Source: Lewinellaceae bacterium | Lineage (GTDB): Bacteria > Bacteroidota > Bacteroidia > Chitinophagales > Saprospiraceae | Direction of reading: 5' to 3' | NCBI GenBank assembly: GCA_020636255.1 | Contig: JACJYE010000002.1 | Coordinates: 186,001-250,000 of the forward strand | Length of the DNA stretch: 64,000 bases | Part shown: positions 45,798-55,389 of the stretch, one piece after another | How positions within the stretch are numbered: position 1 is the first letter of the stretch | How the letters are laid out: each line of letters opens with the position of its first letter | Notes under the pieces: generated by a model | The model's input: the letters and a program-made list of their open reading frames with translations, nothing else | Databases searched by the model: none | Told to the model about the DNA's origin: nothing | Position numbers and translations under genes: made by a program

Positions 45798-47450
45798 TTA
45801 TTCCAATCCCAATACATCGGCGCCCTGTTCAAAGACGATGTCGACCGGGATGGACGCCTGGCTCAGGCGGTCCAGGTCGGCCTGCAGCTGCCCCCCGATA
45901 GCGCCTTTTTCCGCCACGAGTTTGGCCACGCCCTCATAATCACCATCGCCCTGAAGCGTGAGGATCTTTTCAGACAAAGCTGCCATGGCCTCTTCGAGCT
46001 TTTCGTAATCGACGCGATAGGTGCCCGAGTCGGGGTCGCGTTCGAAAGCGCCCATTTCCTGGAAGAAGTTAAAGCGGATCATATTGGCCTTGCCATGGGC
46101 ACTGGAAGCGCCGAAACGTACGGAACGGAAGATGCCCGCCATGAAGGTGGTGTAATAATCCTTGAGATCCCCTTCCAGCTCACCCTTGTCGTGCAGCTGT
46201 TTGATCATATACAGGCCGAGGATGTCGGCTTTGCCTTCTTCCAGGGCCGAAGCATGCTCCAACAAGGCTTCCCGCACCGTGCCCTTGCCGTTGATGGTAT
46301 TTTTGATGCCCAGGCCATGCGCCACTTCATGGAACATGGTGTTGGCAAAAAAGGCGTCGAAAGTGATATGCTTCCGCTGGCTTTCATCGATGAGGACGTC
46401 GGCTATGGGCACCATGATCTTGTCGAACTTGGCGCGCATCGCATTTTTGAGCTGCAGGCGGCGGGTGCCTTTCTTCAGCTGCACTTCCTCGTCGTTGGGC
46501 AGGTTGATGGCGATGGTCTTGCTCCCGGCATTGCAATCGCCGGCATAATACACCACGTCATAGGCATTGAGCTGGGCGTCGCTACCCGGTTTTTCCGCCT
46601 TATAGGCCGCAGGGGCCGGCAGGCCTTCCTGCAGCTCCGGCAAAAAGGCGGCGTACTTATCGAGCCGCTGGCTCCAGGCCATATCCTTGACGAGTACATA
46701 ACATTCGTGCGCTGCTTTATGGCCAAAGAGCTGGTCTTCATAGGTCTCGATAGGCCCGATGACCACATCGACCTGATTGTCTTTCATATCCATCCAGGCC
46801 AGGTCGCTGGCCTGGTAATCGTCCGAAAGCAGGGCCTGAGCGCGTAACTCCAGATAGTGCTTCAGGCCTGCATCATCGGCCAGGGCAGCAGCCTGCCGCA
46901 ACAGCCCGGCGGCCTTTTCGATCTTTTCTTTAAACTGCTGGTGATAAGGCACGGTGATCAAACCGCCTTCTTCATTGCGGCGCAGGAAAGTGTACAGGCT
47001 CGCTTTGTCTTCCAGCGTAGCCGCTTCGAATTCATCCTTTGTCATGTCCACCGGGTAAAAATTGGCGCCGGCGGGTTTTGCCGCTACCCCCGGCACAAAA
47101 GGCGCGTTGCCGTCGAGGCGGTCCCAGGGGCCATAGTTGATGCGGGCAAACTGCCTGAGCTTATCATCTGTAAGGCCGTCGAGCAAAGCGTCCTTATCGC
47201 CATAGGCTTCGTACCAGAACAATTCATCCATTACTTTGGCCGCTTCGATAAGGATGGGGATGATCTGCTTGTCCTTATCGCTGAGCATGCCGAGGTCAGT
47301 TGTCAGGCGGACCGGCACGTATTTGGCCAGCCGTTTGTCTATCTCTGCTGTAGCTTCGTTCATCGTCGCTGATTCTGAAGGAGGGTTATCGCCGCAGGCG
47401 CTTATCCATAGGGCCAGGGCAAGAAGGAACAAGGATTGGAATGATCGCAT
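45798..47450 (-). CDS. M49-family (DPP III-like) zinc peptidase, lipoprotein
   Basis: 550 aa from ATG 47450 (MRSFQSLFLLALALWISAC), which gives a clean lipoprotein signal with C19. The zinc site is HEVAHGLG (H374, E375, H378) with the third ligand in EEGKADI (E404/E405), the arrangement of peptidase family M49. DPP III proper has HExxxH (HELLGH), whereas this group has the shorter HExxH. M49 enzymes remove dipeptides from peptide N-termini. The lipid anchor puts it in the cell envelope. Upstream is an amidase on the same strand, but a hairpin separates them. Confidence 0.87.
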   Translation of the reverse strand: MRSFQSLFLLALALWISACGDNPPSESATMNEATAEIDKRLAKYVPVRLTTDLGMLSDKDKQIIPILIEAAKVMDELFWYEAYGDKDALLDGLTDDKLRQFARINYGPWDRLDGNAPFVPGVAAKPAGANFYPVDMTKDEFEAATLEDKASLYTFLRRNEEGGLITVPYHQQFKEKIEKAAGLLRQAAALADDAGLKHYLELRAQALLSDDYQASDLAWMDMKDNQVDVVIGPIETYEDQLFGHKAAHECYVLVKDMAWSQRLDKYAAFLPELQEGLPAPAAYKAEKPGSDAQLNAYDVVYYAGDCNAGSKTIAINLPNDEEVQLKKGTRRLQLKNAMRAKFDKIMVPIADVLIDESQRKHITFDAFFANTMFHEVAHGLGIKNTINGKGTVREALLEHASALEEGKADILGLYMIKQLHDKGELEGDLKDYYTTFMAGIFRSVRFGASSAHGKANMIRFNFFQEMGAFERDPDSGTYRVDYEKLEEAMAALSEKILTLQGDGDYEGVAKLVAEKGAIGGQLQADLDRLSQASIPVDIVFEQGADVLGLE

Positions 47451-47573
47451 ACGCTCTTTTTTCGCCGAAAATAGCAATTTTCGCCCAAACAAGGCCTGAA
47501 AATCAGGCAGGAGTGAAACACCTTTCACTACCCGGCGTAAAAGAATACCGACAATCGCGTAATTGTTTTAACA

Positions 47574-47609
47574 GAACAGCCCGGCGGGGCACTCCCGGCC
47601 AGGCTGTTC
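47574..47609 (-). terminator. Hairpin downstream of the amidase gene
   Basis: 12-bp arms (47574-47585 and 47598-47609, one mismatch) beginning 39 bp after the amidase stop. On the minus strand it is followed by a T-containing stretch (CTGTTAAAAC). Confidence 0.6.
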
Positions 47610-47648
47610 GCTTTTTATGGGCAGGCCTCCTAACATCCTTATGGGACG

Positions 47649-48284
47649 TCAAAGGCTATTACCGTAATTGATCACCGTGCGTACCTGCGCTTCTGCAAAG
47701 CGCTCTACGATCTCATCGTCCATAAGCAGGCAGGCGTCCTCGTAGTTGTCAAAGAACAGGTGTTCGACCAGTATGGCGGGCATTACGGTGCGAGAAAGGA
47801 CGTAAAAGTTGGCCTCTTTGTCATGGTCGCTGTCGGAGGTATCGCTCCGGTAGGAGATCCTGTCTTCCATAAGGTCCTTGACGTTGTTCCAATGGAATTC
47901 GGCCACATCGTCGGATGCCGTTTTGCCGGGCGTAGTATAGACCTCGAAGCCGCGGGCGGCGCCGGAGCCGGAAGCATTGGCATGGTTGGAGATGAATAGC
48001 CCTTTTTTGTAGTTCCGGTAATACCAGTTCGCCAGGTCGGTGCGGTACGCCAGCGGAAGGTCCACATACTCATGGCTGATCACGATATGGCTGATACCCA
48101 GAGCGCCGAGCTTGGCGGCAACGCGGTTGGTGAGTTTGCGGTTCCACACACCTTCGTAGAACCACCTGCCGTTGTGAAATTCTCCCCGGCTGTGTTCGAA
48201 CTGCTTACTGGGGGCCGTTACGTACTTCCCGTTCTTATCGAGGCCACCGTGGCCGGCATCCAGAAATACACAGAAATCTTGCAT
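47649..48284 (-). CDS. N-acetylmuramoyl-L-alanine amidase (Amidase_3)
   Basis: 211 aa, a single zinc amidase domain of the Amidase_3 type: FLDAGHGGLD (zinc histidine H12), FYEGVWNRKL (zinc glutamate), FISNHANAS (second zinc histidine) and ILVEHLFFDN with the catalytic glutamate. It cleaves the bond between N-acetylmuramic acid and the peptide in peptidoglycan. No signal peptide or cell-wall-binding domain is present, unlike housekeeping AmiC-type enzymes, so it must be exported by another route or released by lysis, as with phage- or injection-system-associated amidases. No phage genes are adjacent. Divergent from the FKBP gene. Confidence 0.87.
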   Translation of the reverse strand: MQDFCVFLDAGHGGLDKNGKYVTAPSKQFEHSRGEFHNGRWFYEGVWNRKLTNRVAAKLGALGISHIVISHEYVDLPLAYRTDLANWYYRNYKKGLFISNHANASGSGAARGFEVYTTPGKTASDDVAEFHWNNVKDLMEDRISYRSDTSDSDHDKEANFYVLSRTVMPAILVEHLFFDNYEDACLLMDDEIVERFAEAQVRTVINYGNSL

Positions 48285-48405
48285 GGATTTTGGGTTTTTG
48301 TGATAGGATGCTCCAAATTAAAGAAAAAACCAGGGCCAATCAGCTCCTGTAAAAAAATAATATGAGGATTTGGCGCTCCTGTTTATGATACGACGCCATA
48401 CACTG

Positions 48406-48438
48406 TTTGTACAATAATCCCTTTTCCGTCTATATTTG
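48406..48438 (+). promoter_or_regulatory. Promoter of the FKBP gene
   Basis: -33 TTTG (48406-48409), 21-bp spacer, -7 TATATTTG (48431-48438). This is the clearest Bacteroidota promoter seen here. The ATG at 48452 is 13 bp after the -7 box, giving a leader of only a few bases. Confidence 0.75.
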
Positions 48439-48451
48439 CAGAAAAAAGAAC

Positions 48452-48907
48452 ATGAAGTACCTGGCCTGGATAGGGTTGCCCTTGCTACTGCTGAGCCTCG
48501 GCTGCCACAAAGATGAACGCCTCCAATCCGAGATCGACGAAGAATTGATCGACGCCTATCTGACAGAGCATCAGATCACGGCCGAACGGCACAGCTCCGG
48601 CCTGTATTACGTCATCGAAGAGCCGGGCAGCGGCAACTCGCCCAATGTCAATTCGGAAGTACAAGTGCGGTACAAAGGCTACTTTCTCGACGGCACGGTT
48701 TTCGACCAGACGTCCGGCGACAATACCGCCATTTTCTTTCTCTACAACGTGATCGATGGCTGGCAGATCGGTATCCCCCTGCTGAAAAAGGGCGGCAAGG
48801 CCAAACTCTTTGTCCCTTCAGGCCTGGGCTACGGCTATTACGGGCGGGGTGATGTACCCGGCAATACCGTGCTGATCTTCGATGTGGAACTGGTAAACTT
48901 CCAGTAA
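48452..48907 (+). CDS. FKBP-type peptidyl-prolyl isomerase, lipoprotein
   Basis: 151 aa from ATG 48452 (MKYLAWIGLPLLLLSLGC), placed just after the promoter. Lipobox LSLGC with the lipidated cysteine at residue 18. The FKBP domain fills residues about 55-151: VQVRYKGYFLDGTVFDQT, GWQIGIPLLKKGGKAKLFVPSGLGYG and the terminal VLIFDVELVNF, keeping most of the active-site aromatic residues. It probably helps fold envelope or secreted proteins. It is convergent with the TonB receptor gene and followed by a strong hairpin. Confidence 0.93.
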   Translation: MKYLAWIGLPLLLLSLGCHKDERLQSEIDEELIDAYLTEHQITAERHSSGLYYVIEEPGSGNSPNVNSEVQVRYKGYFLDGTVFDQTSGDNTAIFFLYNVIDGWQIGIPLLKKGGKAKLFVPSGLGYGYYGRGDVPGNTVLIFDVELVNFQ

Positions 48908-48920
48908 TTCCCCATAATGT

Positions 48921-48954
48921 CAGGGGCCATCCCGAACAACCGGGACGGCCCCTG
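48921..48954. terminator. Hairpin between convergent FKBP and TonB-receptor genes
   Basis: CAGGGGCCATCCCG (48921-48934) pairs with CGGGACGGCCCCTG (48941-48954) around AACAAC, with one G-T-type mismatch. Suitable for both directions. Confidence 0.75.
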
Positions 48955-48984
48955 TTAGCCACATCAAAGGCTTATCACCAACTG

Positions 48985-51432
48985 TTAGTTGTTGCCTCCT
49001 TGTTTTACCCTGTTCTGTTCGTCCTCCAGGCCCGTCGGCCGATTCCGCACGCTTTTCACCTGCTGGTTGCCGATGAGGTAGGAGAAGCTCATCCGGAACC
49101 GCCGGCTGTCCCATCCGCCGCCTGCTTCCATATACAGTGCGCCGAACTCCGTGACGCCGTTCCATTCATTGGATTTGAAGATGTCGCTCACCGCCAGGCG
49201 GATGTTGCCCCGGCCATCCATTATCTTTTTCTGAATCCCCGCATCCACGCTCCAGATGGATTCCATCTTGAATGCGCCGCCCCAGATCGAGGGTGAATTG
49301 TACCATCCGGAGAGCTCAAGCGACAAGTCCCAGGGCAGGCGGAAGGTCTGCTGGCTGTAGATATTGAAGGTCGGCCTGGCCAGGTCTACGGTTTTTCCAC
49401 CGCCATAATCCGCCTTGTTCTCCGTATACGAACCTGTCAGGCTATAGAACGAACTCCACCATTCCGACATCGTAACCGGCGCATTGAAGTTCAGGCTGTA
49501 ATTGTACTGTTCCGCCAGGTTGAGCCAGGTGATGTATGCCGCGTTGGCCTGGGCCGTATCGATGATACGGGTGATGAGGTCCTGTGTATAACCAAAACTC
49601 AGGGTCGTATTAAAACGGTGGTTGAAGCTATGCGTCAGCTGGATATTGTTGGCGTATTCAGGCTGCAGAAAAGGGTTGCCCTGTTCGTAGGTCAGTTCGT
49701 CCAGTTTACCCAGGAAAGGGTTGAGGTCCTGATAGGAAGGCCTGTTGATGCGACGGCTGTAGGACAATTGAAAATTGTGTTTTTCATTGGGAGCGTAGGT
49801 CAGGCCGCCGGAGGGGAAATAGTCCACATAGTGGCGGTCAAAACGCTCGTCCTCGCCTTCGCGGTAACTATCCAGCTTACCGGTGGTATTGGTCTGCTCC
49901 ACCCGCAAACCGAGTTGCAGGCCCAGCTTTTTGATCTGCCTGGTATAGTTGATGTACCCGGCGTTGATGTTCTCTTTGTAAAGGAAAATGTTGCTAAGGC
50001 CGGTGTTCAGCACCGGGCCGCCGTCGTACAAGTCATAGAAATTGAAGGTGTTGTCGGTCGAGATATAGGCCATTTTCAGGCCTGCGCCCAGCTGGCCGCC
50101 CAGTAAGGGGCGCTCGTGGTCCAGCTTAAACGTGTAAATATCGATATCGGTCGGCGAATCGGTGGAATTGACCCGCTCTTCGAGCAGCACTTCGCCAGTG
50201 GGGTCGTAGTAATAGTTCGGTTGGCTGTTCTGCCGCGCATTGCGAAACTGGCCATAATCGGCATCGATGTTCCACACCTTGCCCTCGCTGTCGTCAAAGC
50301 GATAGTTAAGGTTAAAATTCAGGTTGTCGTTGCGGCTGTCATCATCACTACTGGCCTTCAGCAGCTTTTCCAACTGCCCGGTTTCCTGGCTGGAGATGCG
50401 GGTCGTGCTTTCGCTGCCCCAGTTGTTGCCGGAAAGGTGGCCGGAGGCCAGAAAGCCGAAGGTGTGTTCTTTGCCAACGAAGAGATCGGCGCCGGCCTTG
50501 AAGTTATGGCTCGTCCAGTCGCCACCCTGTAACGCGTACTGGTCGAAGGCCTGGCCAGACTGGATGCGGTAAAACTTGTTAAAGTTTGTGTTTTCACCTC
50601 TGAAAAGGGAATAACTGCCAAAGGTGTTGATGTCTTTCGTCCGGTAGTTCCCCCTCACCGAGCCGTTGTATTGCGGCACCGCTCCGATGGAATACCCGAG
50701 GTTGATATTGGCATTCGCGCCCAGCTTTTTGTCTTTTTTAAGCCGGATGTTGATGATGCCTGCATTACCTTCGGCATCATAGCGGGCGGAGGGGTTGGTG
50801 ATGATCTCGATGGCATCGATATCGTTGCTCTGCAGCGTCTTCAGGAAAGCGGCCAGGTCGGCGGCGCCCAGCGGCGACGGCTTGCCATCGATATAGACCT
50901 TCACGCCGCTTCGCCCCAGCAGGCTGACGTTATCATTGTTATCTACCAGTACGCCCGGCGCTTTGCGAAGCAGCTCCAGCGCCGTGCTGCCTGTGGCGTT
51001 GATCGTGTTCTCCACGTTGAAGACCATCTTGTCGGGTTTAACCTCGATGATAGGCCTAGTGGCCGTTACGACGACCTCGTCCAGTTCATTGGCCGCTTCC
51101 GTTAAGCGGATATCCGGCAGTTGTATAGACTGGCCAGCCTCAAGCTGGAATGTTTCCGAACGATAAGGGGGAAGCCCCACATACGTCACATCCAGCCAAT
51201 ATTGCCCTTCTTCGACACTATTCATGGTAAATGCGCCGCTTTCGTCGGTCGTTTCCGCTTTGGTGAGGCTCGAATCCATCGTCGAATACAAAATGACGTT
51301 GGCGAATTCGAGCGCTTCTGCCTGAGGCCCCGACACTTTGCCGGTAATACTGCCCATCAGGCTGTTCTGGGAGATCGTTGCGGTAGAAAAAAGGCATAGC
51401 AGGCCCAGCAGGAGGGAGAACTCTTTTTTCAT
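48985..51432 (-). CDS. TonB-dependent receptor, outer-membrane beta-barrel family
   Basis: 815 aa. Signal peptide (residues 1-22). A carboxypeptidase-regulatory-like domain (about 27-115, ITGKVSGPQAEALEFANVIL) precedes the plug (ELDEVVVTATRPIIEVKPDKMVFNV-type start, LLRKAPGVLVDNNDNVSLLG, IEIITNPSARYDAEGNAGIINI) and a 22-strand barrel. This is the OMP_b-brl_3 subtype common in Bacteroidota. There is no SusD partner, so it is not a polysaccharide-utilisation locus; the ligand is unknown. Preceded by a long leader region with hairpins belonging to the upstream DUF3467 gene. Confidence 0.92.
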   Translation of the reverse strand: MKKEFSLLLGLLCLFSTATISQNSLMGSITGKVSGPQAEALEFANVILYSTMDSSLTKAETTDESGAFTMNSVEEGQYWLDVTYVGLPPYRSETFQLEAGQSIQLPDIRLTEAANELDEVVVTATRPIIEVKPDKMVFNVENTINATGSTALELLRKAPGVLVDNNDNVSLLGRSGVKVYIDGKPSPLGAADLAAFLKTLQSNDIDAIEIITNPSARYDAEGNAGIINIRLKKDKKLGANANINLGYSIGAVPQYNGSVRGNYRTKDINTFGSYSLFRGENTNFNKFYRIQSGQAFDQYALQGGDWTSHNFKAGADLFVGKEHTFGFLASGHLSGNNWGSESTTRISSQETGQLEKLLKASSDDDSRNDNLNFNLNYRFDDSEGKVWNIDADYGQFRNARQNSQPNYYYDPTGEVLLEERVNSTDSPTDIDIYTFKLDHERPLLGGQLGAGLKMAYISTDNTFNFYDLYDGGPVLNTGLSNIFLYKENINAGYINYTRQIKKLGLQLGLRVEQTNTTGKLDSYREGEDERFDRHYVDYFPSGGLTYAPNEKHNFQLSYSRRINRPSYQDLNPFLGKLDELTYEQGNPFLQPEYANNIQLTHSFNHRFNTTLSFGYTQDLITRIIDTAQANAAYITWLNLAEQYNYSLNFNAPVTMSEWWSSFYSLTGSYTENKADYGGGKTVDLARPTFNIYSQQTFRLPWDLSLELSGWYNSPSIWGGAFKMESIWSVDAGIQKKIMDGRGNIRLAVSDIFKSNEWNGVTEFGALYMEAGGGWDSRRFRMSFSYLIGNQQVKSVRNRPTGLEDEQNRVKQGGNN

Positions 51433-51559
51433 TATCAGTCGGGTTTTGTCGGTAAATCAGGCTATATATTCTAATAGCCTCTTTGACGATACAAATGTAT
51501 GTGAGGTTACAGGAGGATGCATTTTCTTTCGATGAATGAATGGAAAGAAGGCGTGAACG

Positions 51560-51592
51560 GCCCTTTTACGGATATCTGGGCCGTAAAAGGGC
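51560..51592 (-). terminator. Hairpin downstream of the DUF3467 gene
   Basis: Perfect 12-bp arms GCCCTTTTACGG (51560-51571) and CCGTAAAAGGGC (51581-51592). A second small GCCGGC-based hairpin adjoins it (51592-51625). Confidence 0.7.
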
Positions 51593-51637
51593 GCCGGCAA
51601 GCCGGCTGTTTAGTGGAAGCCGGCGAAAATGCAAAGG

Positions 51638-51964
51638 TTATGCCTGTGCTTTAGGCGTATTGAAGCTCATAGGCGGGAAGGGGGGTTGCTCCGGTTCGTC
51701 GATCGTGCCAAACTGAGCTTCAAACTTTTTGACGTTGTCGGCCAGGGCGCGCATCAGGCGCTTGGCGTGCTGAGGGGTCAGGATGATACGGGCTTTCACC
51801 TTGGCCTTGGGCACATTGGGCACCATGCGGATGAAATCCACAATAAATTCTGAGTTGGAATGGGAAATGATGGCCAGGTTGGAATAAGTGCCTTCCGCAA
51901 CTTCTTCAGGCAATTCGATATTCAACTGGTTGGCAGCCGCCTGCCCTTTTTTCGCTTCTGACAT
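51638..51964 (-). CDS. DUF3467 family protein
   Basis: 108 aa, one DUF3467 domain: YSNLAIISHSNSEFIVDFIRMVPNVPKAKVKARIILTPQHAKRLMRAL is represented in full across residues about 27-75. Small cytoplasmic protein of unknown function, widespread in Bacteroidota and usually monocistronic. The C-terminus is proline-rich and poorly conserved. Divergent from the methyltransferase gene (62 bp). Confidence 0.88.
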   Translation of the reverse strand: MSEAKKGQAAANQLNIELPEEVAEGTYSNLAIISHSNSEFIVDFIRMVPNVPKAKVKARIILTPQHAKRLMRALADNVKKFEAQFGTIDEPEQPPFPPMSFNTPKAQA

Positions 51965-52026
51965 GTTTGGGAATTTTTTGAATTAATTTGGGGTTCAAAT
52001 ATCGCAATTAAAAACTATCCGCACAA

Positions 52027-52821
52027 ATGAATCAGGAACACCTCAACGCCAACCGGCAAATGTGGGATGCCAGGGCATCTTTCCATCCAGAAACAGAAAT
52101 GTATGATAACAGCGCCTTCCTGCAGGGCAAGAGTTCCCTTATGCCCATTGAACTGGAAGCGCTGGGGGATGTCAGCGGGAAACGCCTGTTGCACCTGCAA
52201 TGTCATTTCGGGCAGGACACCCTTTCCTGGGCCCGCCTGGGCGCTGAAGCAACCGGCCTTGATTTTTCCGGTACCGCTATCGCCACTGCCCGCTCCATGA
52301 ATGAAAGGCTGGGGCTGAACGCCCGTTTTATACAGGCCAACGTGCTGGAGTTGCAACCCGAGCTCGAAGGGCAGTTCGATATCGTTTTCACCTCCTATGG
52401 CGTGCTCATCTGGCTCAACAACCTGGCCCCCTGGGCCGAGGCAGTCGCCCGCTACCTTCGCCCTGGCGGCGTTTTCTGCATTGTGGAGTTCCACCCCACC
52501 CTGATGATCCTGGATTTCGAGAACAACCGGATAGGCTATCCGTATTTTAACGATGGCAACCCCATCATAGAAGTGGTAAAGGGTTCTTACGCCCAACCCG
52601 ACGCTCCGTTTACCCATACCGAGTACACCTGGCAACACAGCCTGAGCGAGACCCTGACAGCTTTACTGGATCAGGGGCTACAACTCGAAGCTTTCCGGGA
52701 ATACCCTTATTCGCCTTATAACTGTTTTGCCAATATGGAACCGGCAGGCAACGGCATGTACCGCTGCACAGGCATAGAGGCCATACCCCATGTCTTCATG
52801 CTGAAAATGCGGAAAAAGTAA
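52027..52821 (+). CDS. Class I SAM-dependent methyltransferase
   Basis: 264 aa. Rossmann-type SAM-binding region: motif I LLHLQCHFGQDTLSWARLG (GxGxG variant, near residue 54), acidic motif II TGLDFSG, motif post-I NVLELQ and FDIVFTSYGVLIWLNN (motif IV). The C-terminal part (VEFHP, SLSETLTALLDQGLQLEAF) is typical of the UbiE/Coq5-like small-molecule methyltransferase group. The substrate cannot be read from the sequence. Convergent with topA, only 6 bp apart. Confidence 0.87.
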   Translation: MNQEHLNANRQMWDARASFHPETEMYDNSAFLQGKSSLMPIELEALGDVSGKRLLHLQCHFGQDTLSWARLGAEATGLDFSGTAIATARSMNERLGLNARFIQANVLELQPELEGQFDIVFTSYGVLIWLNNLAPWAEAVARYLRPGGVFCIVEFHPTLMILDFENNRIGYPYFNDGNPIIEVVKGSYAQPDAPFTHTEYTWQHSLSETLTALLDQGLQLEAFREYPYSPYNCFANMEPAGNGMYRCTGIEAIPHVFMLKMRKK

Positions 52822-52827
52822 GCGGGG

Positions 52828-55389
52828 TTATTTCTTTTTCACCGCTTTCGGCTTTGCCTTCGGTTTGGTTTTGCCTTTTCCGAAAGCGTCCGGGATCTCG
52901 GCCAGGATAAACGCCTTGACCTGCTCCAGGCTCAGGCCTTCTGCGATTTCAGCCGTCACCTTTTCCCCGTCTAGCTTGGGAAATTTGACGATCTTTTTCT
53001 TAAAGCGGATGAATGGCCCCCAGCGGCCGTTTTCGATGAAAATGTTCTCGCCTTCCCACTTCTGAATGTAGCGGCTGGCCTCTTTTTCCAGCTTCTGCTC
53101 GATGAGCTCGTGCGTTTGCTCGGGTGTGATGTGGTCGAAGTCGTAACGGCGGGGAATATTGATGAAGAGGTTGTTCCACTTGAGGAAGGGCCCGAACCGG
53201 CCTTTGCCTTTCGTTACGGGAAGCCCTTTGTAGGTGGCCACCGGAGCGTCTTCTTCCTGCTTCGCCCTGATCAGTTCGATCGCCCGTTCCATTGTGACGC
53301 CAAGCGGGTCTTCACCACGCGGAATGGAAACGTACTTCTCGCCGTGGCGGACGTAGGGGCCGAAACGGCCGACGCCTACCGATACCTCCTGGGCCTGGAA
53401 CTGCCCCAGTTCTTTAGGCAGCGCAAAAAGGCGCATCGCCTCTTCGAAGGTGATCGTTTCCATCGACTGGGCCGGCTGCAGGTTCGCGTACTTCGGCTTT
53501 TCGCCTTCCCCCAGCTCTTCCTGCGCGCCGATCTGGACCACAGGCCCGAGGCGCGTCAAACGGGTAAGCACCGTAAGGCCGCTTTCAGGGTCTTTGCCCA
53601 GAATGCGCTCACGGGTGGGGCGGCCGGCGTTGGCCAGCGTTTCTTCGACCGTGGTATGGAACGGGCCATAAAAGTCCTTCAGCATGCTCGTCCACTCCCG
53701 CCCCCCGGAAGCAATGACGTCGAATTGTTTTTCAATATCGGCCGTAAAGCCATAGTCCATGATCTCGTCGAAATATTCCGACAGGAAATCGCTGACCGTG
53801 ATACCCAGGTCGGTAGGGAACAAGCGGTTCTTTACCGCCCCCGTAGACTCCGTCTTTGTTTCCTCCGCAATGGCCCCTTTGCTGTCGAGTGTGAGCAGGC
53901 GATACTGCCTTTCTTCGCCGTCGCGGCTTTCCTTGACGACATACCCCCTGCTCTCTTCCATGATCTTGCTGATAATGGGCGCATAGGTGGAAGGGCGGCC
54001 GATGCCCAACTCTTCGAGTTGTTTTACCAGGCCCGCCTCGGTGAAGCGCGCAGGAGGGCGGGTGAAGCGCTCGGTAGCCGACATGCTGTCGAGGGGTAGC
54101 TCCTGCCCTATCTTAAGCGGAGGTAACATGCCCTTGGCCTCTTCTTCCTCTTCATCATCAGTAGACTCCAGATAGACCTTAAGGAATCCGTCGAACTTCA
54201 ACACTTCGCCTTCGGCCTTCAGGACGGCATCGGCGACCGTGGAGATGCCGATGTTCACAACGGTCTTCTCCACCACCGCATCGGCCATCTGGGAAGCGAT
54301 GGTGCGCTTCCAGATGAGCTCATACAGGCGCTTTTCATCGCGGTCGCCATTGATCTGCTGGTTGGTGATGTAGGTGGGGCGGATAGCTTCGTGCGCCTCC
54401 TGGGCATTTGCTGACTTGCTCTTATAGCGGCGGGTCTGTACGTAGTTCTTACCGTAGCTATGCTCCACTTCCTGCGCTATGCTGCCCAGGGCCACTTCGC
54501 TCAGGGCCGTTGAGTCGGTACGCATATACGTAATATGCCCCGCCTCGTACAGGCGCTGGGCCACCGACATGGTGCGCTGTACCGAAAAGCCGAGCTTGCG
54601 GCTGGCCTCCTGCTGCAAGGTGGAGGTCGTAAACGGAGGAGCCGGCTTCCGCTTCAGGGGCCGCAGCTCTATGTCGCTGATGCTGTAAACGGCATCCCGG
54701 CAGCTTTCCAGAAAGGAGCGGGCATCTTTTTCGGTTTCGTATCTCGTGGGGCTCTCCGCACGTAGCTTCACCAGCTTACCCTGTTCGTTCTTTACATCGA
54801 ACAAAGCATTGATGCGGAAAAACGGTGTCGTGTTGAAATTGTTGATCTCGCGCTCGCGATCCACGACGAGGCGAACGGCCACCGACTGAACGCGGCCAGC
54901 GGAGAGGTTGCCTTTGATCTTGCGCCACAGTATGCCCGACAGCTCATAACCGACCAGGCGGTCGAGGATGCGGCGGGCCTGCTGGGCGTTCACCAGGTTG
55001 ATATCTACTGTGCGGGGCGATTGTATAGCATTCTGTATGGCGGGTTTGGTGATCTCGCGGAAGACGATCCGTTTGGTCGATGATTCGTCCAGGCCCAGCA
55101 CCTGGCAAAGGTGCCAGGAAATGGCCTCGCCCTCGCGGTCTTCATCCGTCGCAAGCCAGACGTCGTCCACCTTTCTGACCCACTCCTTGAGTTCTTTGAC
55201 CACTTTCTTCTTCTCCGGCGAGACGACGTATTTTGGAGCGAAACCCCGCTCGGTATCTACTGCATCTTCACTTTTTTCCAGGTCGCGTATGTGCCCAAAA
55301 CTGGATTTAACCGTAAAATCCTTGCCCAAAAATTTCTCAATCGTTTTCGCCTTGGCCGGCGACTCCACAATCAATAGGTGCTTTGACAT
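52828..55389 (-). CDS. topA: DNA topoisomerase I
   Basis: 853 aa from ATG 55389 (MSKHLLIVESPAKAKTIEKF), the canonical start of the Toprim domain; an upstream frame adds 29 unconserved residues and overlaps the promoter. Toprim acidic motif ATDEDREGEAISWH and catalytic tyrosine Y288 in HITYMRTDS. The C-terminal third is built from Topo_C-rpt modules (GRFGPYVRHG, GRFGPFLKW, GRWGPFIRF) instead of four-cysteine zinc ribbons, and ends in a lysine-rich tail (KTKPKAKPKAVKKK). It relaxes negatively supercoiled DNA. Confidence 0.97.
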   Translation of the reverse strand: MSKHLLIVESPAKAKTIEKFLGKDFTVKSSFGHIRDLEKSEDAVDTERGFAPKYVVSPEKKKVVKELKEWVRKVDDVWLATDEDREGEAISWHLCQVLGLDESSTKRIVFREITKPAIQNAIQSPRTVDINLVNAQQARRILDRLVGYELSGILWRKIKGNLSAGRVQSVAVRLVVDREREINNFNTTPFFRINALFDVKNEQGKLVKLRAESPTRYETEKDARSFLESCRDAVYSISDIELRPLKRKPAPPFTTSTLQQEASRKLGFSVQRTMSVAQRLYEAGHITYMRTDSTALSEVALGSIAQEVEHSYGKNYVQTRRYKSKSANAQEAHEAIRPTYITNQQINGDRDEKRLYELIWKRTIASQMADAVVEKTVVNIGISTVADAVLKAEGEVLKFDGFLKVYLESTDDEEEEEAKGMLPPLKIGQELPLDSMSATERFTRPPARFTEAGLVKQLEELGIGRPSTYAPIISKIMEESRGYVVKESRDGEERQYRLLTLDSKGAIAEETKTESTGAVKNRLFPTDLGITVSDFLSEYFDEIMDYGFTADIEKQFDVIASGGREWTSMLKDFYGPFHTTVEETLANAGRPTRERILGKDPESGLTVLTRLTRLGPVVQIGAQEELGEGEKPKYANLQPAQSMETITFEEAMRLFALPKELGQFQAQEVSVGVGRFGPYVRHGEKYVSIPRGEDPLGVTMERAIELIRAKQEEDAPVATYKGLPVTKGKGRFGPFLKWNNLFINIPRRYDFDHITPEQTHELIEQKLEKEASRYIQKWEGENIFIENGRWGPFIRFKKKIVKFPKLDGEKVTAEIAEGLSLEQVKAFILAEIPDAFGKGKTKPKAKPKAVKKK

